Source: Microbacterium sp. (lineage in GTDB: Bacteria > Actinomycetota > Actinomycetes > Actinomycetales > Microbacteriaceae). From it: DNA of 64,000 nucleotides. A model generated the notes under the pieces. The model searched no databases. It was not told the origin of the DNA and saw nothing but the letters and a program-made list of their open reading frames with translations. A program made the translations under genes and the position numbers. Location: assembly GCF_031180975.1 (NCBI RefSeq), contig NZ_JAPSLI010000003.1:238434-302433 (forward strand), written 5' to 3'. Of this stretch, positions 35,468 to 45,681 are shown piece by piece. Positions within the stretch are counted from its first letter, which is position 1; the number at the start of each line of letters is the position of its first letter.

Positions 35468-36560
35468 CGAATCCGCTCCGCAGTTCCCCGCACAGCCCGA
35501 GTACACCGAGCGCCTGTACGCCGACGGCGTCGCCATGGTGCAGCTGCTCGGCCCGCAGGACCGGCTGCTGCGGATGCTGGAGAAGCAGCATCCGCGCGTT
35601 CAGGTGCTCGTCCGCGGCAATGAGATCAACCTCGGCGGCTCCGCCGAGGACGTCGCCGAGGCGAAGAAGCTCGTGGAAGAGCTCATCGCGATGACCAGGG
35701 CTGGCCACGACCTGCTTCCCAGCGACGTCGAGAACTCGGCACGGATGCTGCGCCTGGACGAGGGCCCGCGGCCCAGCGAGGTGCTCGGCGAGGCGATCCT
35801 TTCCACTCGCGGCAAGGTCATCCGCCCCAAGACGATGGGGCAGAAGGAGTATGTCGACGCGATCGACCAGAACACCATCGTGTTCGGCATCGGCCCGGCG
35901 GGGACCGGAAAGACCTACCTGGCTATGGCCAAGGCCGTGCAGGCGCTGCAGCGCAAAGAGGTGCAGCGGATCATCCTCACCCGCCCCGCCGTCGAGGCCG
36001 GCGAGCGGCTCGGGTTCCTGCCCGGATCGCTCACCGACAAGATCGACCCGTATCTGCGTCCCCTGTACGACGCGCTGAACGAGATGATGGACCCCGAGGT
36101 CGTGCCGCGGCTGATGACCACCGGCACCATCGAGGTCGCGCCGCTGGCGTACATGCGCGGCCGCACCCTGAACGACTCGTTCGTCGTGCTCGACGAGGCG
36201 CAGAACACCACACCGGAGCAGATGAAGATGTTCCTCACGCGCCTCGGGTTCGGCACCAAGATGGTCGTCACCGGCGACATCACCCAGATCGACCTTCCGC
36301 ACGGCGCGTCCGGGCTGCGCCTGGTGACACGCGTGCTGAAGGACATCGACGACATCCACTTCGCACGGCTGACCAGCGACGACGTGGTGCGCCACTCGCT
36401 GGTCGGTCGCATCGTCGACGCGTACAGCGAATACGACGAGCAGCGCACCGCCGCGCGCATCGAGCGCGAGCAGGCGCATGAGTTCGCCAACCGCGCGGAG
36501 CGGCGTGCTGCACTGCGGCAGTCGCCCCGCGACCGCAAGCCGAGACGAGGCCTGGCATGA
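35460..36560 (+). CDS. PhoH-like ATPase
   Basis: 366 residues. An N-terminal KH-like region (about 45-80, [14 protein letters not shown]) precedes the PhoH P-loop domain, with Walker A GPAGTGKT at 145-152, [18 protein letters not shown] and Walker [11 protein letters not shown]. Such proteins are ATP-dependent and linked to RNA metabolism; the exact role is unknown. A basic C-terminal tail ends in [13 protein letters not shown] 35460 overlaps the HIT stop and its end overlaps ybeY (ATGA). Confidence 0.92.
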   Translation: MPDESAPQFPAQPEYTERLYADGVAMVQLLGPQDRLLRMLEKQHPRVQVLVRGNEINLGGSAEDVAEAKKLVEELIAMTRAGHDLLPSDVENSARMLRLDEGPRPSEVLGEAILSTRGKVIRPKTMGQKEYVDAIDQNTIVFGIGPAGTGKTYLAMAKAVQALQRKEVQRIILTRPAVEAGERLGFLPGSLTDKIDPYLRPLYDALNEMMDPEVVPRLMTTGTIEVAPLAYMRGRTLNDSFVVLDEAQNTTPEQMKMFLTRLGFGTKMVVTGDITQIDLPHGASGLRLVTRVLKDIDDIHFARLTSDDVVRHSLVGRIVDAYSEYDEQRTAARIEREQAHEFANRAERRAALRQSPRDRKPRRGLA

Positions 36561-37015
36561 TCGAGATCAACAACGAGTCCGCCGTCGAGATCGACGAGAC
36601 GGTGCTGCAGCGGCTCACCGAGTTCAACCTCGCGCAGCTGCACGTCAGCCCCGACGCCGAGGTCGCGATCGTCCTGGTCGACGAGGGAGCGATGGAGTCG
36701 CTGCACGTGCAGTGGATGGACGAACCGGGCCCCACCGACGTGCTGAGCTTCCCGATGGACGAGCTGCGTCCGGGTACGCCCGACCGCCCCACCGCCCCGG
36801 GGCTTCTCGGCGACATCGTGCTGTGCCCGCAGGTCGCCGAGACGCAGGCGGCCGCAGCCGGCCACTCGCTGATGGACGAGCTGATCCTGCTCACCACGCA
36901 CGGCCTGCTGCACCTGCTCGGCTTCGACCACGCGGAGCCCGACGAGGAGCGTGAGATGTTCGGCCTGCAGCGCGAGCTGATCGCCGGGTTCGCCCGGGCC
37001 GAACGGCACCGATGA
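36557..37015 (+). CDS. ybeY: Endoribonuclease YbeY
   Basis: 152 residues. The zinc site [11 protein letters not shown] gives His115, His119 and His125; '[10 protein letters not shown]' near residue 60 is the other family block. YbeY acts in 16S rRNA 3'-end maturation and ribosome quality control. It overlaps both neighbours (phoH and the CNNM gene) by 4 nt, so phoH-ybeY-CNNM-era form one tightly coupled run. Confidence 0.95.
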   Translation: MIEINNESAVEIDETVLQRLTEFNLAQLHVSPDAEVAIVLVDEGAMESLHVQWMDEPGPTDVLSFPMDELRPGTPDRPTAPGLLGDIVLCPQVAETQAAAAGHSLMDELILLTTHGLLHLLGFDHAEPDEEREMFGLQRELIAGFARAERHR

Positions 37016-38307
37016 CCCCGGCGATACTGCTCGCCGCCGCCGTGCTCCTGGTCGCCTTCGGCGGTCTCATGGCGGCGGTGGACGCCGCCTTCTCGGTCAG
37101 TTCCCGCTCCGACCTGGAGGAGATGGCAGAGGACGGGCGCGGCGCGGTCGCGCTGCGCCGCATCGCCGCCGACCCCGACCCGCACGTCAACGCCGTGGCG
37201 TTCATGCGTGTGCTCGCAGAGACGACCGCGGCCGTGCTGGTCACCGTGGCGTTCGCGTTCCTGCTGCCGAACATCTGGTGGGCGATGCTCGCCGCCGCCG
37301 TGCTCATGACCGGCATCACGTTCGTGCTCGTCGGCTCCAGCCCGCGCTCGTTCGGGCGGCTGCACGCCGACGGGATGCTGCGGGTGTGGGCGCCCACCGT
37401 CCGCGGCGTGCGGATCCTGCTCGGTCCGCTCGCGCAGGCGTTGGTGCGCGTCGGGCAGCGAGTGACGCCCGGCACCGGCCGCAGCAGCTTCGCATCGGAG
37501 GAGCAACTGCTCAGCATGGTCGACGAGGCCGCGTCGAACGACCTCATCGAGGAGGACGACCGCGACCTGATCCACTCCGTCTTCGACTTCACCGACCAGT
37601 TCGTGCGCGCGGTGATGGTTCCGCGTACCGAGATGCTCACCGTGGACGCGGCGGCGACCACCACCGAGGCGATGGATCTGTTCCTGCGCAGCGGGGTCTC
37701 GAGGATGCCGGTGGTCGACGACGAGGCGGACGACGTCGTCGGCGTGCTGTACCTCAAGGACCTCGTGCAGTTCGCCTACCGCGACGACAGCGCCTGGCGT
37801 GGCGCGCTCGTGCGTCCGATCGCCCGCCCCGCCACGTTCGTGCCGGAATCGATGCGTGCCGAGACGTTGCTGCAGCAGATGAAGCGCGACGCCGTGCACG
37901 TGTGCCTCGTCATCGACGAGCACGGCGGCATTTCGGGCCTCGTCACGCTGGAGGACCTCATCGAGGAACTGGTCGGCGAGATCTCCGACGAATACGACCG
38001 CGGACCGGCCGAGGTCGTCGACCTCGGCGATGGTCGCTACCGGGTGAGCTCCCGGCTCTCCCTCGAGGACGTCGGCGACCTGTTCGGCCTCGAGCTGGAG
38101 GACGACGACGTCGACTCCATCGGCGGGCTGCTCGGCAAGGCTCTGGGCCGCATCCCCCAGCCGGGAGCCACGGCCACCGTGCACGGCCTGGTGCTCACCG
38201 GCGGCGCCTCCCGCGGACGCGGCCGCGGTATCGCCACCGTGTTCGTGGAGCGGGTGCCGCAGGACACCGAAGAGGACGATCGTGAAGAAGGAGAGCGGGA
38301 TGACTGA
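37012..38307 (+). CDS. CNNM/CorC-family membrane protein with CBS domains (HlyC/CorC-like)
   Basis: 431 residues. An N-terminal DUF21/CNNM membrane part (helices in about the first 125 residues), then a CBS pair ([10 protein letters not shown]..., [20 protein letters not shown], and [25 protein letters not shown] in the second), then a CorC_HlyC domain. Homologues are Mg2+ exporters or regulators; older names call them hemolysins. The C-terminal tail is Asp/Glu-rich ([12 protein letters not shown]) and overlaps the era start. Confidence 0.92.
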   Translation: MTPAILLAAAVLLVAFGGLMAAVDAAFSVSSRSDLEEMAEDGRGAVALRRIAADPDPHVNAVAFMRVLAETTAAVLVTVAFAFLLPNIWWAMLAAAVLMTGITFVLVGSSPRSFGRLHADGMLRVWAPTVRGVRILLGPLAQALVRVGQRVTPGTGRSSFASEEQLLSMVDEAASNDLIEEDDRDLIHSVFDFTDQFVRAVMVPRTEMLTVDAAATTTEAMDLFLRSGVSRMPVVDDEADDVVGVLYLKDLVQFAYRDDSAWRGALVRPIARPATFVPESMRAETLLQQMKRDAVHVCLVIDEHGGISGLVTLEDLIEELVGEISDEYDRGPAEVVDLGDGRYRVSSRLSLEDVGDLFGLELEDDDVDSIGGLLGKALGRIPQPGATATVHGLVLTGGASRGRGRGIATVFVERVPQDTEEDDREEGERDD

Positions 38308-39193
38308 GACGCGCAGCGGATTCGTGACGTTCGTCGGACGGCCCAACGTCGGCAAATCCACGCTGACCAACGCGCTGGTGGGCGAGAAGATCGCCATCAC
38401 CAGCGAGAAGCCGCAGACCACCCGGCGGGCGATCCGCGGCATCCTGAACCGCCCCGACGGGCAACTGGTGATCGTCGACACCCCCGGCATCCACAAGCCG
38501 CGGACGCTCCTCGGCGAGCGGCTCAACGACCTCGTCGAGCAGGTGCTCGGCGACGTGGACGTGATCGGCTTCTGCGTGCCCGCGACCGAGAAGGTGGGCC
38601 CGGGCGACCGGCGCATCGCCGCCTCACTGGACGGCTATCCGCGTGCCAAGAAGGTCGCGATCGTCACCAAGACGGATGCCGCGCACAAGGACGACATCGT
38701 CGAGCGGCTCATGGAGGTCGACTCGCTGCGCGAGGACTGGGCTGCGGTGATCCCGCTGTCCGCGCTCACCCGCGAGCAGCTGGACGTGCTCGCCGACGAG
38801 ATCGTGCAGCTGATGCCGACCGGTCCGCGGCTGTACGACGAGGGCGTCGTCACCGACGAATCCGACGAGGACCGCATCGCGGAGATCATCCGGGAGGCGG
38901 CGCTGGAGGGCGTGCGCGACGAACTGCCGCACTCGATCGCCGTGGTCGTCGACGACATCGCCCCGCGCGAGGACGGCGATCTGACCGACGTGCACGCCTC
39001 GATCGTCGTCGAGCGAGACAGCCAGAAGGCCATCATCATCGGACGCAAGGGCTCGCGGCTCCGCGACGTCGGCGCCGCCGCCCGCGCCGGCATCGAGGAG
39101 CTCCTCGGCACCCGCGTGTTCCTGAAGCTGCACGTCAAGGTCGCCAAGGAATGGCAGCGCGACCCGAAGCAGCTGGGCCGCCTCGGATTCTGA
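38300..39193 (+). CDS. era: GTPase Era
   Basis: 297 residues. G1 is GRPNVGKST at 13-21, G3 DTPGIHKP, G4 TKTD, and the C-terminal KH domain contains IIIGRKGSRLRDVGAAAR. Era binds the 3' end of 16S rRNA and is needed for 30S maturation, matching its neighbour ybeY. ATG 38300 is chosen because AAGGAG lies 6 nt upstream; the in-frame ATG at 38282 lies inside the CNNM gene and lacks one. Confidence 0.96.
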   Translation: MTETRSGFVTFVGRPNVGKSTLTNALVGEKIAITSEKPQTTRRAIRGILNRPDGQLVIVDTPGIHKPRTLLGERLNDLVEQVLGDVDVIGFCVPATEKVGPGDRRIAASLDGYPRAKKVAIVTKTDAAHKDDIVERLMEVDSLREDWAAVIPLSALTREQLDVLADEIVQLMPTGPRLYDEGVVTDESDEDRIAEIIREAALEGVRDELPHSIAVVVDDIAPREDGDLTDVHASIVVERDSQKAIIIGRKGSRLRDVGAAARAGIEELLGTRVFLKLHVKVAKEWQRDPKQLGRLGF

Positions 39194-39194
39194 C

Positions 39195-40154
39195 GTGGAA
39201 CGCCACTGGATCGCCCCCGCATGGGGACCACCGCAGACTTGGCGTTTCGTCGAGACCGAGCCGCCGCCGCCCGGCCCGGGAGAGGTGACGATCCGGGTGC
39301 GCGCGGCCGGCGTGAACCCGGCGGATGCCAAGCACGTCGCAGCTCCACGAAGCTCGAGCGGCGCCGATGTTCGCTGGCCGGTCCCCATCGGCTACGAGGT
39401 GTCGGGGGTGATCGAGGCCATCGGCCCGAGCACGGGCATCATCACGGGTGAGGCCTCCGTCGGCGACGAGGTGATCGCGTTCCGCGTGCGCGGCGGGTAT
39501 GCCACCGCGCTCACTGTCCCCGCCGACAAGGTGCTGCACAAGCCGAGCACGCTGACGCACGCCGAGGCGGCGAACCTCCTGCTCGCCGGCACGACAGCCG
39601 CCGAGATGCTCGCCGTCGTGGACGCCGCGGAAGGGGAGACCGTCCTGCTGCACGCGGCATCCGGTGCTGTCGGGGCCAGCGTGCTGCAGCAGGCGGCACT
39701 GCGTGGCGTCACCGTGATCGGCACGGCCAGTCCCGCGCGGTTCGATGAGGTGCGCCGGTTCGGCGGCATCCCGGTGGCGTACGGACCCGGGTTGTCGCAG
39801 CGCGTGCGGGATGCCGCGTCGCAGGCGCACGCCGGCCGCCTGGCGGCGGCCTTGGACGCCGCCGGCACCGACGAGGCGGTGGACGTCTCCCTCGAGCTCA
39901 TCCCCGACCGCGGCCGCGTCGTGACCGTCGCCGCGGCGGCACGGGCCGCTCAACACGGCTTCCACGCCATCGCCGGATCCCAGCCCGACAGCGCTCGGTT
40001 CCGGGACGCCGCCAGGGCGCGCCTGGTCGACCTCGCCGAGCGCGGCCTGCTCACGGTGCCGCTCGCTCGCACCTTCCCGCTCGCTCACGCGCCCGACGCG
40101 CTGGGATTCTTGGGGCAGGGGCACCCGGGTGGCAAGCTCGCGCTGATCCCGTGA
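39195..40154 (+). CDS. NADP-dependent quinone-oxidoreductase-like protein (MDR family)
   Basis: 319 residues of the medium-chain dehydrogenase/reductase family. GroES-like part at about 1-120 (RAAGVNPADAKH, GYEVSGVIEAIG, VGDEVIAF) and a Rossmann part with HAASGAVGASVLQQA. The zinc-ligand set of alcohol dehydrogenases is missing, which points to a quinone-oxidoreductase-type enzyme. The substrate is unknown. GTG starts 1 nt after the era stop, so it is cotranscribed with it or read through. Confidence 0.85.
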   Translation: MERHWIAPAWGPPQTWRFVETEPPPPGPGEVTIRVRAAGVNPADAKHVAAPRSSSGADVRWPVPIGYEVSGVIEAIGPSTGIITGEASVGDEVIAFRVRGGYATALTVPADKVLHKPSTLTHAEAANLLLAGTTAAEMLAVVDAAEGETVLLHAASGAVGASVLQQAALRGVTVIGTASPARFDEVRRFGGIPVAYGPGLSQRVRDAASQAHAGRLAAALDAAGTDEAVDVSLELIPDRGRVVTVAAAARAAQHGFHAIAGSQPDSARFRDAARARLVDLAERGLLTVPLARTFPLAHAPDALGFLGQGHPGGKLALIP

Positions 40155-40169
40155 CGGCGTCGCCTCGGG

Positions 40170-40826
40170 TCAGCCGGCGCTCTCGCGCAACGCGGAACGG
40201 ATGACCACCACACCGTCGCCGAACTCGGCGTCCGCGGCATTCTGATAGGTGCCGTCGTCCCACAGCACGTCCACCCACAGGTAGCCGCGCTCGGGGTAGG
40301 ACCCGAAGTACGTCGAGCCGTCGTCGCCGAGCCGCCCGTCGAGTTGCGCCTGGATCTCGAGCAGCCGCTCCTCTGAGGTGTCGCCGGTCTCTCCGCCGGT
40401 CGGATCCTCGGGCATCATCGGGTCGTACAGCGCCAGAAGGATCGGCGGCTGGGTCGGCGTGAACCGCTCGCCGTCGTATGTGCCGGTCAGCGCGTACGCG
40501 CCCCAGCGCGTCGTGCCGCTCGCCTCGCTGCCCTCGACCCCGTCCCAGCTCCAGCCCTCGATCGGGATGCCGCTGCACTGCGGGGGATAGGACTCCATGA
40601 TCGGACCGAGGCAGAACTCCACCGCACCGTTCTCGTCCATCACGGTGCCCGTGCCAGTCACTTCTCCGGCCGGCGGTGTCGGCGCCTCCGCGCCCAGCCG
40701 GGGGCCGTCGGCGTCGGCCGAACTGGTCGGCGGTGCCGAGCCGGGAGTGCCCGTGCAGCCGTTCAGCACGAGCATTCCGACAAGGGAGACGGCCGCGAGA
40801 TGCCCGACGCTGCGCAGTGTGCTCAT
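40170..40826 (-). CDS. Putative lipoprotein of unknown function
   Basis: 218 residues from ATG 40826, or 225 from the in-frame ATG at 40847. The signal region MSTLRSVGH, a hydrophobic core and LNGC (lipobox) point to a secreted lipoprotein. The mature part begins with a Ser/Thr/Pro-rich linker, then a domain with two Cys (FCLGPI, PPQCSGIP), GYLWVDVLWDDG near the C-terminus, and many Trp and Asp residues. No family recognised. It is convergent with the oxidoreductase (15-nt gap) and divergent from the leuA leader. Confidence 0.72.
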   Translation of the reverse strand: MSTLRSVGHLAAVSLVGMLVLNGCTGTPGSAPPTSSADADGPRLGAEAPTPPAGEVTGTGTVMDENGAVEFCLGPIMESYPPQCSGIPIEGWSWDGVEGSEASGTTRWGAYALTGTYDGERFTPTQPPILLALYDPMMPEDPTGGETGDTSEERLLEIQAQLDGRLGDDGSTYFGSYPERGYLWVDVLWDDGTYQNAADAEFGDGVVVIRSALRESAG

Positions 40827-40892
40827 GCTTCGAGAGTGTCGTGCCATGGCCGATCGTCTCACGGTTGCGTGCATCCTGGCATCCGATGCTGT

Positions 40893-40898
40893 TACGAT
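40893..40898 (+). promoter_or_regulatory. -10 box of the leuA leader transcript
   Basis: TACGAT lies 6 nt before the ATG of the leader peptide at 40905, so the leader itself should be translated from a leaderless mRNA. Confidence 0.55.
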
Positions 40899-40904
40899 CG
40901 ATGC

Positions 40905-40952
40905 ATGCCTTTCGGCGCGCTGCTTCTTCTTAGCTGCCGCGACGAGGCCTGA
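40905..40952 (+). CDS. leuA leader peptide
   Basis: A 15-codon ORF, MPFGALLLLSCRDEA, carries four consecutive leucine codons (CTG CTT CTT CTT) and ends just inside the hairpin that follows. CTT is uncommon in this GC-rich sequence, so the three in a row should make translation sensitive to charged tRNA-Leu. This is the expected layout for ribosome-mediated attenuation of leucine biosynthesis. Confidence 0.8.
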   Translation: MPFGALLLLSCRDEA

Positions 40953-40974
40953 TTCCGGGCCTTCCTCGTCGCGG
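40937..40974 (+). promoter_or_regulatory. leuA attenuator stem-loop
   Basis: CCGCGACGAGG (40937-40947) pairs perfectly with CCTCGTCGCGG (40964-40974), and GGCC within the loop can add inner pairs. The left arm overlaps the last codons of the leader peptide. A ribosome that finishes the peptide would cover this arm, and one stalled at the Leu codons would leave it free. No clear T-run follows, so termination may be Rho-dependent or the control may act on leuA translation; a competing structure was not worked out. Confidence 0.65.
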
Positions 40975-40991
40975 CGCTCGTGTTGGCCTGA

Positions 40992-42773
<1,782 letters not shown>

Positions 42774-42789
42774 CCTTCCTTCTTTTTCG

Positions 42790-42858
42790 GGTTTGGGGCG
42801 GATTCTCTCGTTCGGGGCGGTCGGGTGCCGCCCCAAACTCGAGAATCCGCCCCAAACC
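42790..42858. repeat. Nested palindrome, copy 1
   Basis: Outer arms GGTTTGGGGCGGATTCTC (42790-42807) and their exact reverse complement (42841-42858) enclose an inner GGGGCGG/CCGCCCC stem (42814-42820 with 42828-42834). It lies between the convergent ends of leuA and the VOC gene, where it could work as a bidirectional terminator. A near-identical copy lies at 44084-44150. Confidence 0.85.
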
Positions 42859-42872
42859 GTTTCTCAGAGGGG

Positions 42873-43253
42873 TCAGGAGACCCACTGGACCAGTTGCCAG
42901 ACGAGGCCGTTGGGGTCGGCGAACTGGCAGTAGCGCTCGCCCCACGGCTCCGTCTCCGGCGGGGTGATGACGCGCGCCCCGGTGGCGGCGATGCGTCCGA
43001 ACTCCTCGTCGAGATCCTCGACGACGAACACGAGCAGCAGCCCCTGACCTGCCGAGCCGGCGATCTCACGGGGCTTGAACGTCTCAAGTCCCGTGGCGAG
43101 GAAGATCAGGTTGGTGCTCGATGACGGATGCTTCAGCGAGACGAATCCGTCCGCCGACATCGCCTCCTGATAGCCGAAGTGGGTGGTGGCGAACTGTGCG
43201 GACGCGGTGACGTCCGGCACGTTGAGGGAGACGGCGGTCTGGGTGATGTTCAC
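42873..43253 (-). CDS. VOC-family (glyoxalase/bleomycin-resistance-like) protein
   Basis: 126 residues, one VOC module pair: SLNVPDVTASAQFATTHFGY at the start, and FADPNGLVWQLVQW at the end. Metal-ligand positions are not all conserved as in glyoxalase I, so enzymatic function is open; binding of a small toxic molecule is plausible. GTG 43253 follows AGGAG by 5 nt. It is divergent from the TetR gene, 66 nt apart, and most likely its target. Confidence 0.82.
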   Translation of the reverse strand: MNITQTAVSLNVPDVTASAQFATTHFGYQEAMSADGFVSLKHPSSSTNLIFLATGLETFKPREIAGSAGQGLLLVFVVEDLDEEFGRIAATGARVITPPETEPWGERYCQFADPNGLVWQLVQWVS

Positions 43254-43276
43254 GAGGACTCCTGTCGATAAACAAC

Positions 43277-43287
43277 GTACGGCGTAC
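43277..43287. promoter_or_regulatory. Candidate TetR operator between VOC and TetR genes
   Basis: GTACGGCGTAC is an inverted repeat (GTAC-N3-GTAC) in the 66-bp divergent gap. The position between both starts (43253 and 43320) and the symmetry suggest binding by the adjacent TetR protein. Confidence 0.45.
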
Positions 43288-43319
43288 AGGGTAACTCGGT
43301 GAGGTGAGAGGATATTCCC

Positions 43320-44069
43320 ATGGCGCGAGATCTTCTCGATCTGCTCTGGAGGGACAGTCCGCACGCGGCGACCGGTGGACGGCGCGGGCCGCGTGCACGC
43401 GTCGGGGTCGGTGACCTGGTCGCGCGCGCGATCGCGCTGGCGGATGCCGGGGGCCTGGGCGCCGTCTCGGTGAGAGCTCTGGCAGAGGCGCTGGGCATGA
43501 CGCCGATGTCGATCTACACCCACGTCGACAGCCGCGACGACCTGCTGGTGCTGATGGCGGATCACGTTCATGCTGCCATGCCGGCCACGGCCTTCGGCGC
43601 GGCCGGCTGGCGGGTCCGTCTGCGCCGAGTCGCCGACGACAACCTCGCGCTGCTCGGCAAGCATGCCTGGATGCTGGATGTCACGGACCCGCGCACGGCG
43701 CTGGGGCCAGGGACCATCGCGAAGTACGACAGAGAGCTGCGGGTCTTCGATGGCACGGCCCTGGGGGACGTGGACCGCGACGCCGCACTGACACTCGTGC
43801 TCGACTTCACGCGGGCAGCCGCTCGGCGCATGGCGGAGAAGAACGCCGCGGGGGAGTTCGCCGAGATCTGGGAGCACGCCGCCGGACGCCTCGCGACGTA
43901 TCTGGGGGAGGACTTCCCGCTCGCTCAGCGGGTCGGCGGCGCGGCGGGCGCGGCGATGGGGGCACCTGCCGACGCTGATGCGGCATGGCGGTTCGGGCTG
44001 GAACGGCTCATCGATGGGCTGGCGCCGCTCATCGACCCCGCCCCGACGCCCGGGGTCGCCTCCGCCTGA
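43320..44069 (+). CDS. TetR-family transcriptional regulator
   Basis: 249 residues. The DNA-binding domain lies at about 28-80, with the HTH at 50-70 (SVRALAEALGMTPMSIYTHV) and 'D.RDDLL' after it, in the style of TetR_C_1 (TetR/ActII) proteins. The rest is the ligand and dimerisation domain. GTGAGAGG lies upstream of the ATG. It is divergent from the VOC gene. The palindrome copies before and after the pair bracket the two genes. Confidence 0.88.
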   Translation: MARDLLDLLWRDSPHAATGGRRGPRARVGVGDLVARAIALADAGGLGAVSVRALAEALGMTPMSIYTHVDSRDDLLVLMADHVHAAMPATAFGAAGWRVRLRRVADDNLALLGKHAWMLDVTDPRTALGPGTIAKYDRELRVFDGTALGDVDRDAALTLVLDFTRAAARRMAEKNAAGEFAEIWEHAAGRLATYLGEDFPLAQRVGGAAGAAMGAPADADAAWRFGLERLIDGLAPLIDPAPTPGVASA

Positions 44070-44083
44070 CACCACGCTCTCGG

Positions 44084-44150
44084 GTTTGGGGCGGATTCTC
44101 CCGCTCGGGGCGGTTCCGAGCCGCCCCGAAATCGAGAATCCGCCCCAAAC
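44084..44150. repeat. Nested palindrome, copy 2
   Basis: Outer arms GTTTGGGGCGGATTCTC (44084-44100) and the exact reverse complement (44134-44150) enclose a perfect inner CGGGGCGG/CCGCCCCG stem (44106-44113 with 44121-44128). The layout and much of the sequence match copy 1. It lies between the TetR stop and the convergent TRIC-like gene. Confidence 0.85.
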
Positions 44151-44195
44151 GGGAGGGGAGGAGAGGGGAGGAGAGGGGACGGGGCGGGGCGGGGC
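44151..44195 (+). other. Very G-rich tract with G-quadruplex potential
   Basis: The plus strand has repeated runs of three or four G separated by one to three bases (GGGAGGGGAGGAGAGGGG, then GGGGACGGGGCGGGGCGGGG). At least six runs of GGGG or GGG can be counted. It follows palindrome copy 2 directly and lies before the end of the TRIC-like gene (minus strand). Confidence 0.6.
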
Positions 44196-44220
44196 AGGAC
44201 GAGACGCAAGGGCAGGCGGG

Positions 44221-44916
44221 TCAGGTGTCGGCGGGGGGAGGGAGGCGGATAGCGGACGTCTCGGCGGCGACCTTGCGCCGGTAGAGGCGGCGCTGCTCGG
44301 GCAGTGACACGTCGAACACGACGGAGAGCACGCGGATCACCGCCGTGACGGCGATGCCGATGACCGCGGCGAGAGTGATGCCCATGCCCAACTCGTGGGC
44401 GACGACGATGAACGCGCACCCGGCGCCGGCGGCGACGGCGTACAGGGAGCCGACATGCATGATCGCCACCGGCAGCCCCACGAGGACGTCGCGCAGCACG
44501 CTCCCGCCCACCGCCGCGCACACGCCGATGAAGACGGCGGGGATGGGAGGGATGCCGAGCCCGAGCGCCTTGCTGGTGCCGAACGCCCCGAACATGCCGA
44601 TCACGACAGCGTCGAGCACGACGATGACGGTGTTCACGCGCTGGAAGACACCCGCCAGCAGCATCCCGAGCAGGGCGGCGCCGCCGGCCGCGAGCAGGTA
44701 CCAGTTGCTCTGCAGCGTGGCCGGCGGCTGGCCGAGCAGCAGGTCGCGGATGAGGCCTCCGCCCATGCCGATCATGACGCCGATGATGGCGACGCCCAGC
44801 CAGTCGAGGCGGCGCTGCCCCTGGAACCCGGACGCGAACATCGCACCCTGGATGCCGCCGAGCCCGACGCCGAGCAGGTCGGCCCAGAGCGGAATGGTGA
44901 AGAGCGGTTCGGGCAC
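44221..44916 (-). CDS. Trimeric intracellular cation channel (TRIC/UPF0126) family protein
   Basis: 231 residues with seven hydrophobic segments and the two-fold UPF0126 repeat: GVMIGMGGGLIRDLLLG in the first half, and GVCAAVGGSVLRDVLVG in the second. Both carry the conserved 'GGG.IRD' glycine motif. Bacterial homologues are K+ channels. A short cytoplasmic tail follows. GTG 44916 is preceded by GAGAAT at 6 nt, so it is probably leaderless. Confidence 0.88.
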   Translation of the reverse strand: MPEPLFTIPLWADLLGVGLGGIQGAMFASGFQGQRRLDWLGVAIIGVMIGMGGGLIRDLLLGQPPATLQSNWYLLAAGGAALLGMLLAGVFQRVNTVIVVLDAVVIGMFGAFGTSKALGLGIPPIPAVFIGVCAAVGGSVLRDVLVGLPVAIMHVGSLYAVAAGAGCAFIVVAHELGMGITLAAVIGIAVTAVIRVLSVVFDVSLPEQRRLYRRKVAAETSAIRLPPPADT

Positions 44917-44922
44917 GCGTCC

Positions 44923-44928
44923 ATTCTC
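44923..44928 (-). promoter_or_regulatory. -10 box of the TRIC-like gene
   Basis: GAGAAT on the minus strand is 6 nt before GTG 44916; the recO -10 box lies 13 nt away on the other strand. Confidence 0.45.
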
Positions 44929-44940
44929 GCGTGCACGGAG

Positions 44941-44946
44941 GATAAT
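44941..44946 (+). promoter_or_regulatory. -10 box, leaderless start of recO
   Basis: GATAAT lies 6 nt before ATG 44953. Confidence 0.55.
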
Positions 44947-44952
44947 CGTTGA

Positions 44953-45681
44953 ATGCCCACCTACCGAGACGAAGCGGTGATCCTGCGCACCCATAAGCTC
45001 GGTGAGGCCGACCGCATCGTCACGATGCTCTCGCGACGCCACGGCAAGATCCGTGCGGTCGCGAAGGGGGTTCGGCGCACCTCGTCGAAGTTCGGCTCTC
45101 GGCTGGAGCCGTTCATGGTCGCGGACGTGCAGCTGTACCAGGGCCGCTCGCTCGACATCGTGCAGCAGGCGGAATCCCTCGGCGCCTACGGTGCTGAGAT
45201 CGCGGTCGACTACGACCGGTTCACCGCGGCGAGCGCGATGGTCGAGACGGCCGACCGGCTCAACGAGGCGGAGGCGACGCAGGAGCAGTACCTTCTGCTC
45301 ATCGGCGGACTGCGCTCGCTCTCCAGGGGCGAGCATGCGTCGCGCAGCATCCTGGACTCCTATCTGCTGCGCGTCATGGCGCTCTCCGGATGGGCGCCGG
45401 CGCTCGAGGCGTGCGCGCGCTGCGGCGCACCAGGACCGCACGCGTCGTTCGTCGCACAGATGGGCGGTCTGGTGTGCGCGCGGTGCGCGCCGGCCGGGAG
45501 CCCCCGCATCTCGGCATCCGCTCTGGCGCTGCTGCGCGCGCTGATGGGCGGCGACTGGGCGACGGTCGACGGAGCGCCGCATACCGACACGGCCGCCGCG
45601 TCAGGAACGATCGCGGCGTACGCGCAGTGGCATCTCGAGCGCGGCATCCGCTCGCTCGCCCACGTGGAAGGAACTCGGTGA
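44953..45681 (+). CDS. recO: DNA repair protein RecO
   Basis: 242 residues. The N-terminal OB fold starts [20 protein letters not shown], followed by the helical RecO_C domain and a zinc-binding cysteine set (CARCGAPG ... CARCAP). RecO loads RecA in the RecFOR pathway and anneals single strands. The stop overlaps the uppS start (GTGA). The recO-uppS order is common in actinobacteria. Confidence 0.95.
   Translation: MPTYRDEAVILRTHKLGEADRIVTMLSRRHGKIRAVAKGVRRTSSKFGSRLEPFMVADVQLYQGRSLDIVQQAESLGAYGAEIAVDYDRFTAASAMVETADRLNEAEATQEQYLLLIGGLRSLSRGEHASRSILDSYLLRVMALSGWAPALEACARCGAPGPHASFVAQMGGLVCARCAPAGSPRISASALALLRALMGGDWATVDGAPHTDTAAASGTIAAYAQWHLERGIRSLAHVEGTR

Noticed and set aside
36280..38616. 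A 778-codon open frame on the minus strand
   Set aside because: It is antisense to phoH, ybeY, the CNNM gene and era, all with clear family motifs. Its translation is compositionally biased with no domain; long antisense frames are expected at this GC content.
44151..44215. A coding extension of the TetR gene into the G-rich tract
   Set aside because: The TetR frame stops at 44069, and the frames across the tract give only Gly/Arg/Glu runs.
45390..45677. An N-terminal extension of uppS inside recO
   Set aside because: Arg-rich, out of frame with recO, and the family N-terminus is reached from GTG 45678, which overlaps the recO stop.
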